Positions 36,591 to 47,039 of a DNA stretch of 64,000 bases are shown here, in pieces (the stretch's first letter is position 1; each line of letters begins with the position of its first letter). The notes under the pieces are model-generated. The model had not been told where the DNA came from. It did not search any database and saw nothing but the letters and a program-made list of their open reading frames with translations. The DNA is taken from contig OW121846.1 of NCBI GenBank assembly GCA_933228895.1, positions 110,129,054 to 110,193,053 of the forward strand, given 5' to 3'. This DNA is from Platycnemis pennipes. Its lineage: Eukaryota; Arthropoda; Insecta; Odonata; Platycnemididae. A program made the translations under genes and the position numbers.

Positions 36591-36799
36591 CTCCAATGGG
36601 AATATTTATACATGAGCCAAGGAAAGAGGAAGGGGAATTCTTGACCAATGTAGGAGGTGGTAGTTAGGAAAGGGGGGGGGGGGAATGCGGCACATGGTGA
36701 ATAATTTTTATTTTAAAATGCTGTTCCACCATATCACGACTAAGAATGTTGAATTTAAATAATATCCGGTTGATTGCTACTTCCTTCGTCCTCAGAATT

Positions 36800-36835
36800 G
36801 CCTGATGAAGATTTAACAGCTGGAGCGAAACTTTA
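36800..36835 (+). ncRNA. Possible second hammerhead relic
   Basis: CTGATGA (36802-36808) and GAAAC (36827-36831) sit 18 bases apart and the intervening sequence resembles the 30397 motif, but a base-paired stem II is not visible. Weaker than the others. Confidence 0.35.
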
Positions 36836-36949
36836 ATTTGTAATTCTGTGATACTATTAAGCTCTCGGAGTATTCCCTCTGGTGTACGAATGTCGATGAT
36901 GAATTTTTCCAAAACACTAGACGCGGTCACGTACATACATACGTCCTTA

Positions 36950-37005
36950 CCAAGCTTGAAATCAGGGAATACTCAAACCCACGACCCCATTACTCAACTT
37001 CAGCG
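36950..37005 (-). repeat. tRNA-like fragment
   Basis: Minus strand GGGTCGTGGGTTTGAGTATT is B-box-like. Short and isolated. Confidence 0.3.
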
Positions 37006-37429
37006 ATCTCAAACATTTGAAAATAAGTAACGGCAAGTTACTTATTCACAAAATGCTTTTGAAAAAAAGGCAAATCTTGTTAAAATGTGAGGCAATTGGC
37101 ATCCGCCACCTCCTTGCACGAGCCAATCATCACGCCTCAATGGTGTAGTGATCAAATTCCACACAGACATTGAATCAATTTTTCTTTGCCCTAGTAGAGG
37201 GCGTGCATCAATAAAAAAAACAAATGCGTATAAAAGAAGAGTTTCTGCAAATGTTGCAGCTGCGGTCAAAATGACAGCACAGGCATTCTAGGTGAAAGTG
37301 ATGTTTTAAAACTTAACTAAGTGACGTGAAAAAAAAACTTTGCACGCAAATGATTCCCTCATTAAGGTAGAAAAAGACACGGAGGAAAACAATTTTGAGA
37401 TAAAAAATAAAATGCCTAATATTAAAGGA

Positions 37430-38790
37430 CCTGCGGAAAAATGAGGCTGCTGAAATTTATGATGTTCCTGCCGAACTAATGAAAAAGGCAGGAAAGAATG
37501 CATGAACCCAGCTGTAAAAACCATGCATCATATACACTCAACAGGAAAGATACGCAAAGATTTTGAGATCAATATCACAATCCCTGAACACAAAAAGATG
37601 AAAGCTGAGAATGGGGAACATATTAGTACTATAAGTGTGTATAATACTATAAGTACTATATTACCATACCTGGATAGAAGATATTGGATAGGTTCATCTA
37701 TAGATGAACATAAGAAAAAGCAGAAAACTTCCTGGATGAGAACCAATTCAGGAAAAGTGTGAGCCATCTTTGCACCTACGAGAACCATTGAGAAGATAAT
37801 GGCAAGGGACAAACCGAACTTTATTACCTTTGTGGATTTCGAGAAGGTATTTGACAACGTGGGTTGAAATTCAATGCTTGGATTTCTAATTGAAACTGGA
37901 TTATCTTATAGTGACCCAAGTATTACCCTCAGTTTGCAAAAAACAGGTGGCTCAGATTAATTCTGGACACAGCAGTGAGGAAGCCGAAATTAAGAAAAGA
38001 GTGAGATAAGGCTGTGCACTTTCTTCCGTGAATAAGTGCATAGAGAAATCCATCAATGGAATAAAAAATAAAGTTTCGGTGAGAAAATGCACATGCTTTA
38101 CCGATGACAAACCGGACATGGCCGAGACAGAATGAGGTTTGAGAAAGACTAATTCACAAAGAAAAATCATTGGCCAGATATCACCTGAAGATGAATAAAA
38201 AGAAAACAAAAGTATAAGTATTCAGTGGAAGACAGAAGGGCAGGAGCAATCAGCAAACTTATAACGCAAAAGGAAGGAAGTCAATAACAATGTTTAATAT
38301 GGGAAGCAAATGCTAGGAGCAGAACAACAAGGGACGTGACATGCAAGTAGGAAATAGAGCTCAGCCAAATAGAAATAGCCCCGCCAAAGAGAAGAATGGA
38401 CAAAAAGAAGAATCTTCTTACAGCCGGCAATACAATTGTGAATATAAGGAAATAAAAGGGAACACAAGGAAAAAAGTGAATATAAGGAAAAAAGTGAATA
38501 CCTACAAGGAAACAATTCATCTTAACTAATCGTACACCTGAGCACGCATCATTATGGTAGTGAGGTATCGACAATAGTAGTAGCGAATAAGTCCAGGCTG
38601 GAATCATTCCAATAGTGGTACAACAGATGAATGATGAAAATAAAATGAATTAACTGGGTGACATACGAAGTAATCCCGAGAAGGGGGGGGGGGGAGAAAA
38701 AAAATGAGTTTTTTAAAAGTATTAAATGAATACGGTAGAGCCTCATCTTGTACCATAACCCTAGGATTGGTTTGATGCCGATGCCTGATG
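37430..38790 (+). mobile_element. RTE-type LINE relic
   Basis: Plus-strand landmarks are LKDLRKNEAAEIYDVPAELM (about 37425-37480), DFEKVFDN (about 37838, a relic of the RT 'DFEKAFD' motif), KMNKKKTKV (about 38193), and NWVTYE (about 38650). The order matches RT, then the linker, then the C-terminus of an RTE-type element. Its 3' end lies near GGATTGGTTTGATGC (38763). It is heavily frameshifted and lacks the FADD box. Confidence 0.65.
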
Positions 38791-38919
38791 ATGATGGTTC
38801 TAGTTACATATTCATTGCGAATGTTAGGTAAAGGGTGAATCACGATGATAAAACCCATGCCAAGCAACCAAGCAAGGAAAGGTTGAAAGGAACTAAGCAC
38901 GGAAAACCGGAACAGTCAA

Positions 38920-39360
38920 CATTCATGTAACGTGAAAAGATGGGGTAGACATTCAGAACTATATTCCCCGGAATATGCCATTGACGATTTAGGCGCCAGC
39001 GACAGAAATTGGAACATGAATTATTCCTGACGCATAAATGGATTCCGACACATCTTTGTGTGGTTCATCCTCCCTTCGGCCCACGAAATCTCACCCTCCC
39101 GAACGAGGGTCCCTCCTCCCACTCGTCGATTGTGGAGAGAGAAAGTGGTGCAAAATCGTTGACGGAGCGCGCAAGGGCCGGAAGAGGGAATAATTTGACG
39201 TGAGCGGCGAAGAGGAAGTGAACTTGATGGAGCGGGAGTGAGGGGGCGGCGGCCGGCCATTGGTGGAGCCTTGGACGCTCGGGACGCCGAGACCTACATT
39301 AGATTTGAGCTGTGTCCGCATGCATTTAAACTGACGGAGTGAAGGTGGTTTCACGCGTAA
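38920..39360 (+). promoter_or_regulatory. CpG-rich patch with GC box and inverted CCAAT
   Basis: AGGAAGTG (ETS core type), GGGGGCGGCGGCCGG (GC box) and CCATTGG (a CCAAT box on the other strand) occur within about 60 bp near 39205-39265. This combination is promoter-like. No coding exon is seen downstream. Confidence 0.3.
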
Positions 39361-39593
39361 CAGCTAATTGTTATAGTGGATTGCAACATCATGGTGACTG
39401 GAGTAATTGAGAGTATACCAGGAGGCGTTGAAGCCGCAAAAAGGCGCTTCCCGGTACCGATGGCCAGGTCTGGTGCAGATACAACTTGAGACGCAAGATT
39501 CGTTTCGATGCCAATAATGATGATTTCTCCGGTAAGCAGAGGGGTTCCCAACATTATAATAATTCATAATAGAGTATACAACTCAATGATTGC

Positions 39594-39640
39594 GAACTAG
39601 CCGCGAATACCTTAGTGGAGTCGCCCGCTGAAATGCACAC
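39594..39640 (+). repeat. Dispersed repeat, copy 2
   Basis: GAACTAGCCGCGAATACCTT and the downstream CGCCCGCTGAA match 34777-34822. Boundaries and class unknown. Confidence 0.5.
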
Positions 39641-40139
39641 TGAAGTATATAACGTCAGTCAAGTCATAAACGATCCTTGCTCTCATAAGAGTGGCTACAA
39701 GCGCTTAGATGAAGCATTGCATGCTGCAAAACGCTCAACTTTGTCACGGCAGAGGAGACTTTTCACTTAATATGCCTCATGTTACGAAATCCAATTGTGA
39801 AGGCATTAACAGTAATTCAAAGCCTCATTCCAATAAAATATTCTATTTGTGCATGATGCATCTTTTACCCAGAAGGCAAAGAAGTTAGAAATGTTTATGA
39901 GCAAATTCTAGAATGAATATTGAATGAAATCAAATACTAGAATTCTGTCAATATATTTTAATTCAATATTTTCTGCAAGTGTAGTTAACGCGCTCACAGT
40001 AAAACCTCGACTTTCATTTCCCAACCGCATTGCAGCCGGTGTTCATCAAACGATTCTTTATTTCTATTTAATGCACATCAAACTATTCTGTGTGGTGTAC
40101 ATACCCCTCTTTGGCCACCAAAGGACAGTAAAACCACGA

Positions 40140-40390
40140 CGTATCGAGCCGATTTGGTTGCTAGGTTACCAGATTCCCATTCCGAAGGTGCGAGCTCGAA
40201 TCCTATCAGTGGCACAGATTTTGCAGGACTCTGCATCTCCCCTCTTCATTGATGTGTGGAGAGCACTTCCAAGTTCAGTATTCCGTCCATCGAATAAGAC
40301 GTAAAAAACCTTGGACCCCTCGGTGCCTTTCGATAAGAGAATGCTGATGCCGTCCCTGGGTTTTTCTCCAACCTTCCCCAATCCCTAAAA
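40140..40390 (+). repeat. tRNA-derived SINE copy
   Basis: GGTTGCTAGGTTACCAG resembles an A box, and GGTGCGAGCTCGAATCCTA, about 30 bp later, is a B box. A 180-bp body follows. It probably belongs to a SINE family separate from copies A-C. Confidence 0.55.
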
Positions 40391-40399
40391 AAAATCCGT

Positions 40400-43200
40400 C
40401 TACCCAGTAACCAAACAATTCTACTCTAAATGGCCTTAAAAGGCGGTTGCCTTCCCCGAATAACTACCACCAGCAGAATCGTGAGGCACAGATACTCCTT
40501 TTCAACAACCATCTAAACACTCCGTTGACTTTCATTTACGTAATACGATCTACTATTACCATTCAAGGATATGAACTCTGCCGTACAAATTCCAATCTAA
40601 CTCTCAATCAATGAAAAACTCTCTGAGTAAACACTGCCAAACGAACTTTGTTCGAAGATTGAATGGATCTTCATGTCAACATGGTAAGCTTAACGGAGAA
40701 GCCGTTCGCGGGGCTAAAACACACGAGGATTTGGGACGAAGGGGAGGGGGGAGAGGGATCTGTGGTCTGATTTTGAGCAAACTGGGGGGTTAAGAGTGGA
40801 ATGGAAACGAATTTGGCTCTCCTAGGATGGAATGCATGGAAGGGAGACGGCTTCATTTGTGCCGGAGTGCGGCCAAGTGATATGCATAGAGGGTTGTCAT
40901 TCGAGGAGAAAAGTTGGGCGAGGGAGCTTTGTAGGACTTGGGTGGGATAATATATTGAACTAAAAAAGAAATGACCTCATCACATAAGACTTGGAACAAT
41001 TCTAGGAGAGAGAATTTCTTCAAGTCAAACGGTATTTAAAACCGTGATGACAGACATGTAAAGCATAGAACCTTGCTCCAACCCCGATGACAAACCGCAA
41101 GGCAATCAGGGTACACTCCAGACTTTTGCAAAGTAAACAGAAACAGAATAAGAGCACTAAGACATTGAGAAGTGCAGTCCATAAAAGATATGCAGATAAA
41201 TAAAACATCGAAATAAAACGCCCTACATCGATTAACGTTCAACACGATACGTACCTCAAATGATCAAGGTGCCAAATTATCGAAGCTATCGATTCAGTGA
41301 TAAACTTCAGGTCAATTTCGGCTATGTAACGATCACCATCTAATCAATTCTGAGTAATGAAGCTGAGTAGTCATTAAGAAGTCATTCCATGCCAAACACC
41401 AACTTTAAACCAAGGTAGTTTCAGTCGACGAAGAAAAGAGGAAGAAAAAAATCCGATGGTGTGTAGTGCTCTTCCGTGATGTGGTGCGTAGGAAGGGTAT
41501 ATTTTATCGAATAATATCGAATATCAGCTAATCATTCAAAATGGGTGTTGAGGAGACTCATTGTTTTTATAATAAATGAAATTAGATAGGCCAAAAAAGC
41601 TGATAAAATAGTTTTGGGTTAATAATGGTGATTGGATGTTTGAGTAATGGATCTATATGAAAAGAGGGTACTACGTTTGTGAAAGATAAGACTAAACTAT
41701 AATAACTTCTTAGATATAAGATAGTAGAGTGCAGAGAGAGTAACGAAATAGGTATACAGATTGAGGCAGGGATGAACAGAGAGAGAAGAGACTCGGAAGA
41801 GGTAATAGGAATCAGAGAAACACGCTCAGTTGAGTCATGGGCAAATGACATAGACGCGGCAAAGTTAGGCAAGGACAGGTACAAGGAGGAAATACGTCCA
41901 CCAGTAATAGTTTTTCGACCTCACTCACCCCGTAAGAGATCGGAATAGAGACCATGCATACATGTTGATAATAACATTATCTAATTATATATTATTAAGA
42001 GATTTAAAGGATTCGGAATCATGACGTTCTACATATTATGATGCTCATGGCTGATATTTTAGTAGACGCGCTATGTAAGTAGATTGCCAAGGGTACAACA
42101 TATTTACTAACAACTGCGAAGCATATGCTGACTTAATAATGGCTTCTAAGGAGTATGCATAAGCTTCAAAAGGACTTTTAACCAATCAAGAGTTCCGCTT
42201 CAATTATTTACCTCCAATTATATCGATTATATGCATTAATTTCTTCCTAAAATGCGAAAAAAGACGGTGTTCGCCATTTTAGTAAGATACAGCTTTACGG
42301 CACTATGGATGCGGACTCTAAATCCGCGCAGGGCATGGATGTTTTTTGCCTTTAAATTGAATTAATTGCTTTCAGCTTAGACGGTGCGATATTACCTAAG
42401 TAGTTGTGACACCTAAAAACTGAATTTCATTTCTGCGAAAATAATAAAAATCCCAGTGTCTTTTAGATAAAATATTTGAGACAGTAGGCAGCCCTGTCAA
42501 ACAAAATGGACGTTGCCTCAACATTTATCGTCAATTATGACAAATGAGCTGGTATATTTATTATTATTGCCTTACATAAAATATCTAGTACATTGCATTT
42601 TCCACTTTCGTACAATTGGTGTGATTTCTTTGGAGAATTTTGCAGAGTAGTCGGCATGAAGATCATGGTCATTTGGGAGCTCTTGATCGCACGCCCATCT
42701 TCTGAAAAAGAATTTTTAAATTCAATGCTGTTGCCGCCTTGTATTTGTACCTGAATACACTAAAAACTTCGCCGTCTAAACTTCACTCCCAGAAAATGGA
42801 TGAATGCGGAAGAAATCTCGGAAAGACCAGAATCTTCATACTGCAGAAATTTCCAAATATTATGAGGCATGATAGTATTACTTTCAATGATGATATAGAT
42901 CGGCAAGTATAATTACACCATGAGACTTCATACCTGTTCTCTGCGCAGAATTGGCCGTGGCAGAATTTGCACCGGGAATCTGTTAGCGTGGAATATGTAA
43001 TTGAGCAACCCCTTATGAAATACGAACTCCAATTGCATGAGAAAATGGTTTTGCTAAAAGTTATGTACTTTTGTGAATGAATTATATGGATACATCGGGA
43101 ACAATCTTAGGTTATTCGAAGCATTATTTGACCAATTACCAACTTGTTGGGGTGAAAAATTAGCAATGAAAATGTTATTATAATGTTAATGAGACGTGCT
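40400..43200. other. No gene recognised
   Basis: AT-rich with open frames up to 100 codons (for example 41582-41884, minus strand). No known domain, tail or inverted repeat is visible. Confidence 0.35.
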
Positions 43201-43204
43201 TTTA

Positions 43205-45210
43205 ATCTGTTCTCCGTGTCCGCGCCCTCAGCCCAAATGTGATCTTAGTTGGAGACTTTAACTTATCCATCGACTGGAGGTCTCATGACGATGGTGTTCC
43301 TAAACTCTAGAACTGTATCAACTCAAGAAGAAAGTCCACCAGGACCCCTAGTACCTTACGTTTGGGATCAAAGACATTCTTCGTTGACGAACGGTCGCTT
43401 GCCCTCAACAGCTTTTTCTCCGAAAACTTCGCTCAGCCGTCTCAGATTCAACAGTTTCCACCCATCCCTCCTCTTTGCTCCCACTCATTAGCTGTTATCT
43501 CCACTTCACCAAATGAAATCCTCAATCTTCTTTCCTCCTTATCTGTAAACAAGGCTACCGGTCATGATGGCATCGGGTCTATGTTTCTTAAATGCACTGC
43601 CAATACCTTATACGTTCCCATCTCAAAGATTTTCAACAGAGCCTTTTCACCCGGTATTTTTCCAATTCAGTGGAAAATGACCAATGTAACTCCGATATTA
43701 AAATCAAAATGCAAGAATTCCATTGATAATTAACGACCAATTTCCATTCTGCCAGTCCTATCTATTCTCTTCGAAAAAGTCATTCACAACCGCCTCCTTT
43801 CATTCACACTCCCCTACTTGTCTCCTCAACAGCACGGGTTTTTTCCAGGTGGATCATGCCTTAGCAATTTCACAGTCATAAACAATCACATCACTGAAGC
43901 TTTTGAGCAATCTTCCCAACTTGATGTCGGCTACATAGATTTCTCCAGAGCCTTTGATACAGTTGACCACACCCTCCTATCAATTAAGCTCAAAAATCGC
44001 TTCAACATTCACGGCACCTTTCTTCACCTTCTCGTGGACTTCCTATCCAACAGGTCTCAGAGAGTGATTCTTGACGGTATCTCCTCTCCATCCCTCTAAG
44101 TAACCTCCGGTGTCCCCCAAGGCAGTGTTCTTGGTCCTCTTCTTTTCGCCCTTTATATTGATGACATCACCCAATCACTTTCTTCACGAGACTGCGGCAT
44201 TCTTCTGCATGCTGACGACTGCAAGATTTTTAGAAGAGTTGACAGCTACGCCGATGGCTCTGTCCTGCAGGATGCCCTTACTTCCATTTCAGAATGGAGC
44301 TCTACCTGGAAGCTTAAGGTAAATCCCATCAAGTCCAAAACCCTGACCTTAACATTACGCGCCAATCCTGTAAAGTCCTATAGTTTCTCTGCCCAACCAA
44401 TCCCAAAAGTTACATCCCATAGTGATCTTGGTGTACTTTTCGACTCCAAGCTAACGTTCGCCCCCCACATTAAACATATCTCTTCCAAAGACTCCTCTAC
44501 AGATGCACTGAAATACAAAGTCCTCTGGCTCTGAAATCCACCGTTTCCGGCTGTGTTCTTCCAACAATAGATTATTGTTCGCCAATATGGTCCTCTGCTT
44601 GTCCTACTAATCTCAAAGCTCTCAATAGGCCTCTTAACTTCTTCATAAGTATCGTCAAAAATCGCAACCCCTGTCTTCGGAATCTTTTGGCTAATGCACT
44701 GCTCTTGGACCTTGAGATTGTTCCTTTGCAGCGTCGGCGCACACTTAGTGACCTCAAGTTTTTCCACGGAATCATGAATGGCCGTTTCAGGTCTAATGAC
44801 CTTCTCCCAATGTTCTCTCTCCGTGTCCCTCCACGTAAAACCCGGAATTCGTCTCTGTTTCATCTACCTCACCACCGCTTATCTGTGACTCAGAGATCCC
44901 TTACCTACAACTCCCTCAATACCCCTTCCACTAACATCATCCATTTCATCATTCACAACCGCTATCAACAGACTTCCTACCTAACTCCCCCTTCCTATCT
45001 TCCTCCCTCCTGAAAATACCATAGTGGATGTAGACGTCTTTCATTCAGTGGATATTTTTCAGTGTTTAAGTTCACAAAAATTTTGAATCTTCTTGTTTGA
45101 TGTTTTTATATCTCATAATTGTTATTTATCCTTTGTTTAAAAAAATCCAATGTAATGGTCTCGTTGGCTGTTTTTGGATTTCATGTTAAATAATTAAAAT
45201 AAATAAATTA
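43205..45210 (+). mobile_element. Jockey/CR1-type LINE copy
   Basis: The 5' truncation leaves the last part of the endonuclease, then an RT with its C-terminus, a short 3' UTR and an AATAAATAAAT-type tail (45185-45211). Between the endonuclease end (near 43290) and the RT start a large internal deletion is implied. It is the longest LINE in the window, but stops in the RT show it is not active. Confidence 0.8.
43230..45013 (+). pseudogene. LINE ORF2 pseudogene: endonuclease end plus RT
   Basis: GDFN (43251-43262) is the C-terminal motif of an APE-type endonuclease. RT motifs follow: NKATGHDGI (about 43548), RPISILP (about 43735), HGFFPGGSC (about 43830), YIDFSRAFDTVDH (about 43935), SGVPQGSVLGPLLF (about 44107), then HADDCKIF (about 44205), where the catalytic FADD is HADD. 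In-frame stops fall at 43731 and 44097, and later frames are shifted. The encoded RT would copy the element RNA at the nicked target. Confidence 0.8.
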
Positions 45211-45289
45211 TATCAGGAGAAATCATTCATCAGGAAATTAAGACCCAGTTTGAGAGAAGTTCTAAGATCACTCCCGACGCATTATATAC

Positions 45290-45620
45290 AATCTTCTCCA
45301 AAATCGCCGGCGTCTGAGTCATTGAGGGGAATTTGCAAAGGAGCGGAAGACCCGATGGAGAAAGCGATGACGTCATGGACGAACGGCCGCCCCCGCATCC
45401 TCCCACTCCCCGATCGCTGCGACGCTTTGCGTATTTATCGCCGAGTCGGCGGCGGGAGCAGGCCCCCAGGCCGCACTTGAAGGTCACGGGCGTTCTCAAT
45501 TCATGAGGTCAACGGTCCACCGGTGTGCTCCCCAGCGGAATGCCTTTTCCCCTACCCTCGCCGTGTAGAACACGTCCCGCTAGGACGACCTCCTAGTCGA
45601 GAAACGGCGTACTAAGCAGT
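45290..45620 (+). promoter_or_regulatory. CpG island with CRE and TATA-like motif
   Basis: CpG-dense, with a full CRE palindrome TGACGTCA at 45368-45375. A TATTTAT motif at about 45431 lies in GC-rich context with GGCGGCGGG downstream. The motif spacing is promoter-like, but no downstream exon is recognised. It starts about 80 bp after the LINE tail. Confidence 0.35.
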
Positions 45621-45659
45621 GCGATAGGGCGTGAGGTAGATGGGGATGAGATGGGGGTG

Positions 45660-46740
45660 AGACGGATGGGGAGACCATGCTGGCCACTCGTTCGACTTCT
45701 AAAACTAGCTTGGACGACATTTTTAATTAAAGGTGGCTAATGCTGAGTTGCTACACGCCCACCTAAAATAAAATGTGCTCAATAGTAGGTTCACACCATT
45801 ATATCTGTGTGCGCTAATGTGTAATTCTCGTTCGTAGTGCGGTGACTATTATGATCCAATTACGAAATGGTTATTTCATGTATGATATTCATGATAATGA
45901 TAATGACATTAACGGGGACAATCTTCCTAATTGGTTGTTGTTTGTTTGCCAAGAATAAAGGCAGCTAGGATAATATTGAATATTTAATAATAATACTTTA
46001 GGTGGTGCCTTGTTTCATCTACCAGATTCTCGATCATCATTCATTGATTTTAATTGTAGATTGTTTTTATTTGTCAATGCTTTTTGCCTTGCTAATCATT
46101 GATATATATTTGGGTACACCTGAATGCTCATGACAAAAAGTCTGTCATAATTAACATCATCGATACGTGGTTTATAATTATATTGAATAAATACGCGTAA
46201 GGTTGTAAATACGCGTAAGGTTTGAATAAAATCTTTAAATTAACTGACAAGCTCTTTCAGGCTCACAGCTCATCTGTCATTATAGCCACCTGTGTATTTA
46301 CTTGTGGTTAGTAACTTCAATCTGGAAGTTTACATTTTGTGAAATGTGCTAACTTTCCATCCATGCCACACCATGCACAGTAAACATATCCTGTAAGGGC
46401 CAGTAAAAAGGACGAATGTTTCAGATCTAAGTTTTGTAAAAAAAAGTCAAAGTATTTCCGAGAGGTGAAATAGAGACCGTGAAAGATGCCATCACGGTCA
46501 ATCAATCTAGAAAATTAACTCATAAAATAGTTGTTCACTGAAGTCCATGAGGGACAATGGCGTGAGGGACGGACACTGAAACGGTCAGAGGAGTCCTCCG
46601 ATGGTATAAATCTAAAAAATAGTGGTCTAAGGGCAGGATTAAAACATGGGTGCGCATGCATTAAAAATCTTCACACTCCTGCATACGCTCAAAGAGGTTT
46701 CTGAGGTTAATTTTATAAAACTTATTCAATCATAGAATAT
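45660..46740. other. No gene recognised
   Basis: AT-rich with no long open frame, tail or TIR visible. Confidence 0.4.
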
Positions 46741-46741
46741 C

Positions 46742-47027
46742 ACAACAACGTTTATTTATCTGATCGAATCTAGCATAATATGCTGGTGTTTTTAATATGT
46801 GCCTAACATCTTCAGTAAAGCTATCTGATTGAAATGTATCTAATAGATTTAATATGTACCTTAACCTACGCTCTGATAATGATTCCCACCCTAATTCTTT
46901 TATTAATTCTGAAACGCTACTCAACCTATCGTAACACAATTTAACGAACCTAGCTGCTCTACGCTGCACACTGTCTAGTTCTCTGATCAAATCTAATTTA
47001 TTCGGATCCCATACACTGGCTTCATAC
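46742..47027 (-). mobile_element. CR1-type LINE fragment, truncated at both ends
   Basis: Translates on the minus strand as EASVWDPNKLDLIRELDS, then QRRAARFVKLCYDR and LKTPAYYARFDQI. It matches 52545-52825 almost base for base (one amino-acid difference seen, serine to leucine). Unlike normal LINE insertions it lacks the 3' tail and ends in a GTTGTTGTT-like run at its 5' side. Probably a fragment moved by rearrangement or a non-LINE route. Confidence 0.75.
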
Positions 47028-47039
47028 AACAACAACAAC

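Larger units (their letters stand above)
36500..36930. mobile_element. PLE-derived unit with opposed hammerhead motifs
   Basis: A minus-strand hammerhead at 36525-36590 and a plus-strand one at 36800-36835 face away from each other across about 230 bp, the same arrangement as at 29655-30478. No RT or endonuclease is left. A G run (36672-36683) lies inside. The boundaries are not precise. Confidence 0.5.

Noticed and set aside
38772..38800. CTGATGATGATGG as another hammerhead core
   Set aside because: No GAAA follows at stem II distance; the ATG repeats are the tail of an RTE-type element.
44378..44863. 161-codon minus-strand open frame
   Set aside because: It is the antisense shadow of the LINE RT at 43230-45013.
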